A stretch of 64,000 nucleotides of DNA from JAAYJR01 sp964540755 (GTDB lineage: Bacteria > Bacteroidota > Bacteroidia > Bacteroidales > Prolixibacteraceae), in the NCBI GenBank assembly GCA_964540755.1, contig CAZIOB010000045.1, positions 62,001 through 126,000 on the forward strand. The letters are read 5' to 3'. A model generated the notes under the pieces. The model did no database searches. It was not told the origin of the DNA and was given only the letters and a program-made list of their open reading frames with translations. The translations under genes were made by a program, and so were the position numbers. Position 1 is the first letter of the stretch, and every line of letters starts with the position of its first letter. Positions 9,024-17,621 of this stretch are shown one piece after another.

Positions 9024-9040
9024 TATATTTGATACCTTTG
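9024..9040 (+). promoter_or_regulatory. Possible internal promoter(s) before the arg GNAT gene
   Basis: Two exact TAnnTTTG matches lie here, TATATTTG at 9024-9031 and TACCTTTG at 9033-9040. Neither has a clear TTG -33 element. A start near 9046 would give a leader of about 16 nt before ATG 9062. This could let the biosynthetic genes be expressed apart from argR. Confidence 0.4.
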
Positions 9041-9061
9041 AAAATTAACAATTTTAATAGT

Positions 9062-9727
9062 ATGAAAGATTTAAAAGATATAAAAGTAGTTGTGGCAGGC
9101 AAAAAGCACATTTCATATATTGATGAAATAAATGATGCTATTGACTTAGCCTCCAAGCAAAGGGGTACGGGTATAGCCCGCCGTTCTTATGAATATCTTG
9201 CTTCAAAAATCAATGAGGGAAAAGCCATCATTGCTTTAGACGATAATAAATTTGCCGGTTTTTGTTATATCGAAACATTTGGCAATAAAAATTTCGTAGC
9301 TAATTCAGGACTTATTGTGGTGCCCGGATATCGCGGTATCGGCCTTGCAAAAGCAATTAAGCGTACAGCTTTCAATTTATCGAGAACAAAATATCCTGAT
9401 GCTAAGATTTTTGGATTAACAACGGGTTTGGCCGTTATGAAGATAAATCACGAGCTTGGTTACAGACCTGTTACTTTTTCGGAACTTACTGATGATGATC
9501 TTTTCTGGGACGGGTGTAAAGGTTGTGTTAATTATGACATCCTTCAGCGAACGAACAGGACTAAATGTTTATGCACTGCAATGCTTTATGATCCTGCATG
9601 GGAAAAGAGTGCGAAAAATGGAAACGGGATACGCAAGAGGAGCCTGTTGGATGTAATTCAGAAGATGAAACCTAAAAACGGATTTCTGAAACAAAATTCC
9701 AAAAATAATGTAGTGACCAAAGATTAA
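9062..9727 (+). CDS. GNAT N-acyltransferase of the arginine operon, candidate N-succinylglutamate synthase
   Basis: A 221-residue GNAT-fold enzyme. The acyl-CoA-binding loop is visible as LIVVPGYRGIGLAKAIK (about residues 92-108), preceded by a central beta strand (IIALDDNKFAGFCYIE). The C-terminal part has an unusual Cys-rich stretch (GCKGCVNYDILQ and CLCTAMLYDP) not seen in ordinary GNATs. It lies between argR and argG, and no argA or argJ is present in the window, so it probably makes the first acylated intermediate from glutamate. Because ArgF' looks succinyl-specific, succinyl-CoA is the expected donor. I recall an equivalent gene in Bacteroides being proposed for this role. The ATG at 9062 is chosen over the in-frame TTG at 9029, which falls inside a promoter-like element. 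Confidence 0.7.
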   Translation: MKDLKDIKVVVAGKKHISYIDEINDAIDLASKQRGTGIARRSYEYLASKINEGKAIIALDDNKFAGFCYIETFGNKNFVANSGLIVVPGYRGIGLAKAIKRTAFNLSRTKYPDAKIFGLTTGLAVMKINHELGYRPVTFSELTDDDLFWDGCKGCVNYDILQRTNRTKCLCTAMLYDPAWEKSAKNGNGIRKRSLLDVIQKMKPKNGFLKQNSKNNVVTKD

Positions 9728-9838
9728 ATCAGGCAGGTTTCCTGTTTATAAGTACCGCCGCATAATCAAAATATCATATTAATAAAAAAATTACCGAACA
9801 TAAGAGATATAGATTTCTTAGTCATTTAAATTGTGTTT

Positions 9839-11032
9839 ATGAATAAAAAGTTGGTATTGGCATTCAGCGGGGGACTTGATACTTCATTTTGTGTTAAGTA
9901 CCTCAAAGAAGAGAAAGGGTTTGAAGTTTATACAGCCATTGCAAATACCGGTGGCTTTTCACAGTCTGAGCTTAAGGCTATAGAGGAGAAAGCATACCGT
10001 CTTGGGGCTAAAGAGCATGCCACCATTGATATTACTAAAGATTATTACGAAAAATGTATAAAATACATGGTATTCGGTAATATCCTGCGTAATAATACAT
10101 ATCCCGTATCTGTCAGCTCGGAACGTGTCTTTCAGGCTATGGCAATCATTGAATATGCAAAAAAGATAAAGGCCGGATATATTGCTCATGGCAGTACAGG
10201 AGCAGGTAATGACCAGGTACGGTTCGACCTGACTTTTCAGGTGATGGCCCCGGAAATTGAAATTATAACTCCCATACGCGATCTTATGCTTAGCCGGGAG
10301 CAGGAGATTGATTTTTTGAAAAGGCACGGTTGTGAAGATGATTATAAGAAAATGCAATACTCTGTAAACCAGGGTTTATGGGGAACCAGTGTTGGAGGAA
10401 AAGAAACCTTAACTTCTGATAAGGGACTCCCTGAAAATGCATATCCCGTCCGGATGGAAGCAAAAGAAGAAAAGATCATTGAACTCGGCTTTGAAACGGG
10501 GGAATTTAAATCAGTCGATGGAGAATACTTTGCTAATGGCCCTGAAGCCATAAGAAAACTCGATGCTGTCGCATCGAAATATGCAATTGGAAGAGATATT
10601 CATGTGGGTGATACTATAATCGGAATAAAAGGGAGAGTAGGGTTTCAGGCAGCTGCACCTGTTTTGATTATTAAAGCTCACCATCTTCTCGAAAAATATA
10701 CTTTAACAAAATGGCAGATGTACTGGAAAGAGCAACTGGCAAACTGGTATGGCATGTTTCTTCATGAGGCGATGTATCATGAGCCGTCAATGAGGAATAT
10801 AGAGGCCTTTCTTGAAGATACCCAGAAGAATGTTACAGGAGAGGTGATTGTTAAATTAAGGCCTTATAGTTTTGAATTTCAAGGTGTCAAATCAAAACAT
10901 GATCTAATGAGCTCGAAGTTTGGAGAGTATGGGGAAACAGTGAAGGGGTGGTCTGCCGATGATGTGAGGGGATTTACAAAAATTTTGTCAAATCCTTTAA
11001 AAATATATTATTCGGTTAATAAGGAGTTTTAG
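9839..11032 (+). CDS. argG: Argininosuccinate synthase
   Basis: Condenses citrulline and aspartate with ATP to argininosuccinate. The nucleotide-binding P-loop SGGLDTS is at residues 10-16, right at the N-terminus. Further family motifs are AHGSTGAGNDQVRFDL (ATP and citrulline site) and GLWGTSVGG. The 397-residue length (ATG 9839) is typical. An upstream in-frame GTG at 9833 would add only two residues. Next in the operon is argC, 42 nt downstream. Confidence 0.96.
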   Translation: MNKKLVLAFSGGLDTSFCVKYLKEEKGFEVYTAIANTGGFSQSELKAIEEKAYRLGAKEHATIDITKDYYEKCIKYMVFGNILRNNTYPVSVSSERVFQAMAIIEYAKKIKAGYIAHGSTGAGNDQVRFDLTFQVMAPEIEIITPIRDLMLSREQEIDFLKRHGCEDDYKKMQYSVNQGLWGTSVGGKETLTSDKGLPENAYPVRMEAKEEKIIELGFETGEFKSVDGEYFANGPEAIRKLDAVASKYAIGRDIHVGDTIIGIKGRVGFQAAAPVLIIKAHHLLEKYTLTKWQMYWKEQLANWYGMFLHEAMYHEPSMRNIEAFLEDTQKNVTGEVIVKLRPYSFEFQGVKSKHDLMSSKFGEYGETVKGWSADDVRGFTKILSNPLKIYYSVNKEF

Positions 11033-11074
11033 CCAGGTAAAGAAAAATGAATTAGTTTTAAAATATTTTATTGT

Positions 11075-12043
11075 ATGATCAATGTGGGTATAATAGGAGG
11101 AGCAGGTTACACTGCGGGTGAGCTGTTGCGGATATTAATAAATCATCCGTATGTAAGCATATCCTTTGTGCAAAGTTCAAGCAATGCCGGCAATTTAGTT
11201 ACTGATGTGCATACTGATTTGCTCGGAGATACCACTTTGAAGTTCACTGATCAATTGCCGCTTGAAAAAGCTGATGTGGTTTTTTTATGTATGGGGCATG
11301 GCAGGTCAAAACAGTTGATTGAAAATCATCTATTTCCTGAGAAATTGAAGATCATTGATTTAAGCCATGACTTCCGGCTGAAAAGCATGGGAAATGATTT
11401 TGTTTACGGATTGCCGGAGTTAAATCGTGAAGGTATCAGAAAGGCTGACAAGATAGCTAATCCCGGATGTTTTGCCACCGGGATCGAGCTTGCTGTTCTC
11501 CCCCTTGCAGCAAAAGGTTTATTAAAAGGTAATATCCATGTTAATGCAATTACGGGATCAACAGGTGCAGGACAAAAACCATCAAAAACATCTCATTTCA
11601 GCTGGCGGGAAGGGAATGTTTCCGCTTATAAGATTTTCAGCCACCAGCATGAGGCAGAGATTATGCAGAGTCTGAAACAGCTTCAGCCGGAGTATTCATA
11701 TGATCTGAACTTTATCCCGGTAAGGGGAAATCACACCAGGGGTATTTTTGTTACGGCCTATACAAGATTTGATGAAACAGTCGAAAAGGCTGTTGATATC
11801 TATTCGGATTTTTACAAAGATCATCCTTTTGTGATACTTTCAGGTGAAAATCCTTCTTTAAAGCAGGTTGTGAATACAAATAAAGCAATTCTTTACTTTG
11901 AGAAATGCAGTGGTATGCTGATAATAATAAGTCTGACTGATAATTTAATCAAAGGCGCCTCAGGCCAGGCAGTACAAAATATGAATTTAATGTTTGGCCT
12001 TGAAGAAAAAGCCGGACTTGCATTAAAGCCTGTCGGTTTTTAA
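11075..12043 (+). CDS. argC: N-acyl-gamma-glutamyl-phosphate reductase
   Basis: NADPH-dependent reductase giving N-acylglutamate semialdehyde, the third step of arginine synthesis. A Rossmann fold opens the protein (NVGIIGGAGYTAGELLRIL). The catalytic Cys132 sits in ANPGCFATG, and the substrate-binding His is in PVRGNHTRGIF. Its 322 residues match the short bacterial type. Given the ArgF' type, the natural substrate is probably N-succinyl-glutamyl phosphate. It follows argG and precedes argD in one operon. Confidence 0.95.
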   Translation: MINVGIIGGAGYTAGELLRILINHPYVSISFVQSSSNAGNLVTDVHTDLLGDTTLKFTDQLPLEKADVVFLCMGHGRSKQLIENHLFPEKLKIIDLSHDFRLKSMGNDFVYGLPELNREGIRKADKIANPGCFATGIELAVLPLAAKGLLKGNIHVNAITGSTGAGQKPSKTSHFSWREGNVSAYKIFSHQHEAEIMQSLKQLQPEYSYDLNFIPVRGNHTRGIFVTAYTRFDETVEKAVDIYSDFYKDHPFVILSGENPSLKQVVNTNKAILYFEKCSGMLIIISLTDNLIKGASGQAVQNMNLMFGLEEKAGLALKPVGF

Positions 12044-12090
12044 ATTAACAGCTTTATTTTTTGTTAACGATTTTTTAATATTTTTAGTTT

Positions 12091-13230
12091 ATGGATCTTT
12101 TTAATGTTTATACACTTTTTGATATCACACCTGTTAAGGCGAGAGGATCTTATTTATGGGATACTGAAGGAATAAAATACCTTGATTTTTACGGAGGCCA
12201 TGCTGTAATATCAATCGGCCATTGTCACCCCCACTATGTTTCCATGATAACCGATCAGATAAAGGAGATTGGTTTTTACAGCAATTCAGTAGTGAACCCA
12301 CTGCAGGTACAACTAGCCGAAAAACTTGGTGAAATTTCCGGATATAATGATTATCAGCTATTTTTATGCAACTCAGGTGCCGAGGCAAATGAAAATGCTC
12401 TTAAACTGGCTTCTTTTGTTACAGGCAGGAAGAAGATAATCGGCTTTAAAAAAGCTTTTCACGGTCGTACTTCAGCTGCGGTAGCCGTAACTGATAATCC
12501 GAAAATCATAGCGCCGGTAAATGAAACTGAAAATGCTGTCATTTTACCCTTTAATGACATTGAAGCAACTGAGCGTGAATTAAGAACCGGAAGGGTTGCG
12601 GCGGTGATCATAGAGGGGATACAAGGCATAGGAGGCATTAATATTCCTGATGACCAATTTTTAATTGCATTGAAAGAATCGGCTAAAAAATATGGAACTC
12701 TGCTGATCCTTGATGAGATACAGTCGGGCTACGGACGGAGCGGAAAATTTTTCGCCCATCAGTATTCCAGTCTGGAACCTGACATTATAACAATGGCAAA
12801 AGGAATGGGTAACGGTTTCCCTATCGGCGGAATGATAATCCATCCTGATATAGAACCATGGACTGGCATGTTGGGTACTACCTTCGGAGGGAACCATTTA
12901 GCCTGTGCTGCCGGTTTAGCAGTGCTTGATGTAATTAAGCAGGAAAATTTAATTCAGAATGCAGAGATCCAGGGAGATTATTTAATGAAAAAATTACAGG
13001 AGTTAAATACAGGAGTTAAGATAAGGGGCAGGGGACTGATGATTGGGTTGGAATTTCCCCGGCCGGTTAAGGAACTGCGCGAAAAATTATTATTCGATCA
13101 TAAAATATTTACCGGATTTTCGGGGCAGAATGTTTTGCGTTTGTTACCACCGCTTAGTCTGACAAATAAAGAGTGCGATATCTTCCTTAAAGCATATGAG
13201 GAAGTCCTTATAAATTTTTATACAATTTAA
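12091..13230 (+). CDS. argD: N-acylornithine (succinyl/acetyl-ornithine) aminotransferase
   Basis: Class III PLP aminotransferase converting N-acylglutamate semialdehyde and glutamate into N-acylornithine. The PLP lysine is Lys237 in TMAKGMGNGFPIG. The cofactor aspartate is in LLILDEIQSGYGRSGKFFA, and the phosphate-binding region is in NSGAEANENALK. The 379-residue length fits ArgD. The same family includes ornithine aminotransferases, but the operon context settles the role. It ends only 22 nt before the ATG chosen for proC. Confidence 0.93.
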   Translation: MDLFNVYTLFDITPVKARGSYLWDTEGIKYLDFYGGHAVISIGHCHPHYVSMITDQIKEIGFYSNSVVNPLQVQLAEKLGEISGYNDYQLFLCNSGAEANENALKLASFVTGRKKIIGFKKAFHGRTSAAVAVTDNPKIIAPVNETENAVILPFNDIEATERELRTGRVAAVIIEGIQGIGGINIPDDQFLIALKESAKKYGTLLILDEIQSGYGRSGKFFAHQYSSLEPDIITMAKGMGNGFPIGGMIIHPDIEPWTGMLGTTFGGNHLACAAGLAVLDVIKQENLIQNAEIQGDYLMKKLQELNTGVKIRGRGLMIGLEFPRPVKELREKLLFDHKIFTGFSGQNVLRLLPPLSLTNKECDIFLKAYEEVLINFYTI

Positions 13231-13252
13231 CTAAGTGACAAAATATTCAAAT

Positions 13253-14047
13253 ATGGGAAAAAGAAGAATAGCCATTATCGGTGTCGGAAATATGGGAGGC
13301 GCAATAATGAAAGGCCTGCTGAAATCAGGTTTTATTTCTGCCTCTGACCTGATTATTTCCGATCAGAATGAAAGTATGCTGGAAGAGTTGAAAGGCATTG
13401 GCGTTCATATTGCTGAAAACAATAAAGATGCAACTCAAAAAGGCGATGCAATAATTGTTGCGGTAAAGCCCTGGCAGCTTACTGGTGTTCTGCAGGAGAT
13501 CAAATCAGCGTTGGATAGTAGCAAGATTTTGATCTCAATTGCTGCAGGAAAGGAATTGAAGGAATTATCCGGGCTTTGCGGCCCTGATATTCCTGTTTTC
13601 AGAGTTATACCAAATACCGCAGTCTCAGTGCAGGAATCGCTCACCTGTATCTCTGCCGGTGAAAGCACAGGACACATTAAGAAATATGTTATTGATCTTT
13701 TTGATCATCTGGGGAAGACTGTAGAGATACCGGAAGATCTAATGTCTGCAGCAACTGTAACAGCTTCATGCGGAATTGCGTATGCCTTACGTTATATAAG
13801 AGCAGCAATGCAGGGTGGCATTGAAACAGGACTGAATGCGGATATGGCCGGATTTATTGCTGCCCAGACCGTGAAAGGGGCTGCCGAACTGATATTATAC
13901 TCGGGCAGCCACCCTGAGAAGGAAATAGATAAGGTTACAACACCCGGAGGAATTACAATAAGCGGACTGAATGAAATGGAATATAATGGGTTCAGCGCTT
14001 CCGTGATAAAGGGTATTATGGCCTCATTCAGAAAAATGGAAAAGTAA
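13253..14047 (+). CDS. proC: Pyrroline-5-carboxylate reductase
   Basis: Last step of proline synthesis, reducing pyrroline-5-carboxylate with NAD(P)H. N-terminal Rossmann motif IAIIGVGNMGGAIMKGLL. The C-terminal P5CR signature includes VTTPGGITISGL. With ATG 13253 the protein has 264 residues; an in-frame GTG at 13235 would add six. It starts a proC-proB-proA block placed inside the arginine operon, which links two glutamate-derived pathways. Confidence 0.95.
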   Translation: MGKRRIAIIGVGNMGGAIMKGLLKSGFISASDLIISDQNESMLEELKGIGVHIAENNKDATQKGDAIIVAVKPWQLTGVLQEIKSALDSSKILISIAAGKELKELSGLCGPDIPVFRVIPNTAVSVQESLTCISAGESTGHIKKYVIDLFDHLGKTVEIPEDLMSAATVTASCGIAYALRYIRAAMQGGIETGLNADMAGFIAAQTVKGAAELILYSGSHPEKEIDKVTTPGGITISGLNEMEYNGFSASVIKGIMASFRKMEK

Positions 14048-14062
14048 TTTAAACAGAATTTT

Positions 14063-15169
14063 ATGGATTTCAGGTACAATAAGATAACGGTAAAGATTGG
14101 AAGTAATGTACTTGCTAAGTCCGATGGAACTTTGAATGTCTCCCGTATTGCACATCTGGTTGACCAGATCGCCCAGCTTCACAAAAACGGGGTAGAGGTA
14201 ATCCTGGTCTCTTCAGGAGCAGTAGCTGCAGGCCGGGCAGTTCTTGAACCTTTAAAAAAGACCGATGCAGTGTCAAGAAGACAACTATGGGCTGCCCTGG
14301 GACAAGTAAAACTTATTAGCAGATATACCGATTTTTTTAATGAACACGGGCTGGCCTGTGCCCAGGTGCTGACGACTAAAGAGAATTTTTCAAGTCGCCG
14401 CCATTACCTTAACATGAAGAATTGTTTCAACACATTGCTCGAAAACGGGGTTATCCCGATTGTCAATGAGAATGATACAATATCTGTTACAGAGCTTATG
14501 TTTACTGATAATGATGAGCTTTCAGGACTTATAGCTTCAATGGTCAGTTCTGAAGCTCTGATTATTCTGAGTGATGTGAGCGGAGTATATAACGGCTATC
14601 CGGGGAATAAAGATTCTGAGTTGATCTCTAAGATAGGCATTGATGAAAATAGTCCCGGGAAATCCATTTCAGAGGAAAATTCCACTTTGGGAAGGGGAGG
14701 TATGCTTACGAAGTTCAGAATTGCAAAAAAACTTGCAAATTCCGGTATAGGAGTTCATGTAGCGAGCGGATTCAGGGAAAATATACTGATTGATATATTG
14801 ACCGGAAACGATACTATCGGTCATACTTATTTCGAACCAGGTAAAAAAATTTCCAGCGGAGTAAAAAAATGGATTGCATACTCTGACGGATTTACAAAAG
14901 GTATGGTTACTATCAATAAGGGAGCTGTTGAAGCACTTTATTCCGGAAAGGCCATAAGTCTGTTGCCTGTAGGCATAATACGTGCAGACAGGGAATTCAG
15001 AAAAGGTGATCTTATCAAGATCATCGATGAATCGGGTAATATGATAGGTATCGGCAAAGCTAAATATGGTTCTGATAAAATTGCATCTGAGAGAATGTCA
15101 GAAAAGCAGAAGGCTTTGGTGCATTACGATTATCTTTATTTGGAAAAGAAAAATAAATGCTCAGAATGA
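14063..15169 (+). CDS. proB: Glutamate 5-kinase
   Basis: Phosphorylates glutamate on the gamma carboxylate, the first and feedback-regulated step of proline synthesis. The amino-acid kinase domain (about 1-250) shows ITVKIGSNVL, LVSSGAVAAGR, PIVNENDTISV and GRGGMLTKFRIAK. A C-terminal PUA domain (about 275-360) is present, as in E. coli ProB. The 368-residue length is normal. Argument against its being the missing argB: the PUA domain and the proA partner are diagnostic of ProB. It follows proC by 15 nt. Confidence 0.95.
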   Translation: MDFRYNKITVKIGSNVLAKSDGTLNVSRIAHLVDQIAQLHKNGVEVILVSSGAVAAGRAVLEPLKKTDAVSRRQLWAALGQVKLISRYTDFFNEHGLACAQVLTTKENFSSRRHYLNMKNCFNTLLENGVIPIVNENDTISVTELMFTDNDELSGLIASMVSSEALIILSDVSGVYNGYPGNKDSELISKIGIDENSPGKSISEENSTLGRGGMLTKFRIAKKLANSGIGVHVASGFRENILIDILTGNDTIGHTYFEPGKKISSGVKKWIAYSDGFTKGMVTINKGAVEALYSGKAISLLPVGIIRADREFRKGDLIKIIDESGNMIGIGKAKYGSDKIASERMSEKQKALVHYDYLYLEKKNKCSE

Positions 15170-15230
15170 CAAGTAATAACTTTTTTTACTACCCATTATT
15201 TTATGCCTTTATTTCATGAAGTTCTGAGTT

Positions 15231-15259
15231 CCCTCTCCCTCCCCCCGGGAGAGGGTTTT
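15231..15259 (+). terminator. Strong hairpin between proB and proA
   Basis: A perfect 9-bp GC-rich stem (CCCTCTCCC at 15231-15239, GGGAGAGGG at 15247-15255) with a 7-nt loop is followed by TTTT. It lies 61 nt after the proB stop and 19 nt before proA. It may be a partial terminator that lowers expression of the distal half of the operon, or an mRNA-stabilising hairpin. Its stem core is the same as that of the groEL terminator. Confidence 0.5.
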
Positions 15260-15278
15260 AATAATTAATTTTAATAGT

Positions 15279-16529
15279 ATGAAAATAGAAGAACAACTTA
15301 AAAAGGTACTTGAAGCTTCCAGAAAGATAAATCTTGCCGAAGAGACAGTAATTAATGATGTATTGTCTGAGGTGGCTGACCGGGCGGAGGATAAAACTGA
15401 TTATATCCTGGCAGAGAATAAAAAGGATCTGGATCTTATGGACAGGGAAGATCCGAAGTATGACAGGTTAAAGTTAACCAAAGAGAGGATAAGTGGCATT
15501 GCATCGGATATACGAAATGTTGTAACCTTAGACAGCCCGGTAGGAAAAGTCCTGAAAAGCTCTGTGCGTCCCAATGGTTTAAAAATTCAAAAAGTAACTG
15601 TTCCGTTCGGTGTAATAGGTATTATATATGAAGCCCGTCCCAATGTTACATTTGATGTTTTTTCATTATGTCTTAAGTCCCGTAATGCATGTGTCCTTAA
15701 AGGTGGCAGCGATGCTATAAATTCTAACAAAGCAATTGTGTCGATAATTAAAGATGTGCTTTCAAAATACGGACTGGATGAAAATTTGATAGCGCTTCTG
15801 CCTGCCGGGCGTGAAGAAACCTCAGAAATGCTTAATGCATATCGATATATCGATCTCATAATACCACGAGGAAGTCAGGGACTTATTAACTATGTGCGTG
15901 AAAATGCTACTATCCCGGTTATAGAAACCGGTGCAGGTATTTGCCACACCTATTTCGATGAATTCGGAGATAGTGAAAAAGGCAAAGAGATAATATTCAA
16001 TGCTAAAACACGCAGGCCTTCGGTTTGTAATGCACTTGACTGCCTTGTAATCCACAGCAGCAGGTTAAAAGACCTGGCTCTGTTTGCAGAAAGGCTTCTG
16101 GATGAAAATGTGGTTATATATGCTGATAAAGAATCATATAATATTCTTAAAGATTCATATCCCGGGGAATTGCTTTTCCCTGCTGATGAAAAATCCTTTG
16201 GCACGGAGTTTTTATCCCTTAAAATGTCAGTTAAAACGGTCGCTTCATTTGATGAAGCAATAGACCATATTAACCGTTTTTCTTCGAAACACAGCGAGGC
16301 TATTATTTCAGAGAACAAAGAAAGAATAGATAATTTTTATAAACTGGTCGATGCTTCTTCGGTCTATTCAAATACTTCGACAGCGTTTACCGACGGGGCA
16401 CAATTCGGGCTTGGGGCTGAGATCGGTATCAGTACGCAGAAACTTCATGCACGGGGACCAATGGCTCTTGAAGAGCTTACAAGCTATAAATGGATAATTG
16501 AAGGAGAGGGACAGGTGAGGCCGAAATAA
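15279..16529 (+). CDS. proA: Gamma-glutamyl phosphate reductase
   Basis: NADPH-dependent aldehyde-dehydrogenase-fold enzyme of the proline pathway, working on the unstable product of ProB. Typical segments are VPFGVIGIIYEARPNVT and NACVLKGGSDAINSN. The catalytic Cys250 is in RRPSVCNALDC. The C-terminus contains AEIGISTQKLHARGPMALEELTSYKW-type family sequence. The 416-residue length is normal. It is separated from proB by 109 nt containing a strong hairpin, and from argF' by 141 nt. Confidence 0.96.
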   Translation: MKIEEQLKKVLEASRKINLAEETVINDVLSEVADRAEDKTDYILAENKKDLDLMDREDPKYDRLKLTKERISGIASDIRNVVTLDSPVGKVLKSSVRPNGLKIQKVTVPFGVIGIIYEARPNVTFDVFSLCLKSRNACVLKGGSDAINSNKAIVSIIKDVLSKYGLDENLIALLPAGREETSEMLNAYRYIDLIIPRGSQGLINYVRENATIPVIETGAGICHTYFDEFGDSEKGKEIIFNAKTRRPSVCNALDCLVIHSSRLKDLALFAERLLDENVVIYADKESYNILKDSYPGELLFPADEKSFGTEFLSLKMSVKTVASFDEAIDHINRFSSKHSEAIISENKERIDNFYKLVDASSVYSNTSTAFTDGAQFGLGAEIGISTQKLHARGPMALEELTSYKWIIEGEGQVRPK

Positions 16530-16670
16530 CAAAATTTTTTTAACCGGAGAAACTATTATCCCGGGCGATTGTTGGGAGATATCAGGGATTGTAGTTTCAG
16601 CTGATATGATTCGGCTATTTCCGAAAATTTAGTTAGTTTATTTATAAATATTACAAAAAAGATAATAACA

Positions 16671-17618
16671 GTGAGAAAGTTCACATCAGTATATGATATT
16701 TCTGATTTGAAGGCAGCCATCGAGATGGCGACGGAGATTAAACGAAACAGATTTGCATGGAAGCATTTGGGAACAGATAAGACTATGGTTTTGCTTTTCT
16801 TCAATCCCAGCCTGCGAACAAGACTCAGCACGCAGAAGGCAGCCATGAATCTTGGCATGAACACAATAGTGATGAATGTCAACATGGATAACTGGCAGTT
16901 GGAATCTGAACTGGGAGTGGTAATGGATGGTGATAAGCCGGAGCATCTGCTTGAAGCTGTCCCCGTAATCGGGAAGTATTGTGATATTATAGGTGTCCGT
17001 GCTTTTGCCGGCCTCGAGGACAGGGAAACAGATTATTCCGAGAAGATCCTTAATCAGTTCATTCAATATGCAGGAGTGCCGGTGGTAAGCATGGAGGGTT
17101 CCATTCGTCATCCTTTGCAAAGTTTTGCAGACCTGTTGACCATTGAGGAGTATAAAACAAAAGAACGTCCTAAGGTTGTACTGACATGGGCGCCACATCC
17201 GAATGCCCTGCCGCAGGCAGTTACTAATTCATTTATTGAGTGGATGCGCAAGACAGATTATGAATTTGTGGTAACACATCCCGAGGGCTATGAACTGGCT
17301 CCTGATTTTGTCGGTGATATGATGATTGAATATGATCAGCAAAAAGCATTTGAGGGGGCAGATTTTATTTATGCCAAGAACTGGTCATCCTATAATAGTT
17401 ACGGAAAGATCCTTTCACGTGATTCACGCTGGATGGTGGATCAGAAGAAAATGGCGCTGACTGACAATGCACGTTTTATGCATTGTCTTCCTGTAAGGCG
17501 CAATGTTGTGGTAACTGACGGCGTACTTGACAGTCCCGCTTCCATAGTGGCAGACCAGGCAGCAAATCGCGAGATAACTGCACAGGCTGTTTTAAGGATG
17601 ATGTTAGAAGAGATGTAG
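16671..17618 (+). CDS. argF': N-succinylornithine carbamoyltransferase (ArgF' type)
   Basis: Transfers the carbamoyl group to an N-acylated ornithine, replacing the usual ornithine transcarbamylase. It has the carbamoyl-phosphate motif SLRTRLST at 47-54, HPLQSFADLLTIEEY, and HCLPVRRN near the C-terminus. Residue 90 is proline (MDGDKPEHLLEA). In the Bacteroides fragilis enzyme Pro90 confers succinylornithine use, while acetylornithine enzymes have glutamate at the matching position. The 315-residue length fits. The start is GTG 16671, since no ATG is near and the following RKFT aligns with the family N-terminus. The stop codon is 3 nt before hisA. Confidence 0.92.
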   Translation: MRKFTSVYDISDLKAAIEMATEIKRNRFAWKHLGTDKTMVLLFFNPSLRTRLSTQKAAMNLGMNTIVMNVNMDNWQLESELGVVMDGDKPEHLLEAVPVIGKYCDIIGVRAFAGLEDRETDYSEKILNQFIQYAGVPVVSMEGSIRHPLQSFADLLTIEEYKTKERPKVVLTWAPHPNALPQAVTNSFIEWMRKTDYEFVVTHPEGYELAPDFVGDMMIEYDQQKAFEGADFIYAKNWSSYNSYGKILSRDSRWMVDQKKMALTDNARFMHCLPVRRNVVVTDGVLDSPASIVADQAANREITAQAVLRMMLEEM

Positions 17619-17621
17619 GTT

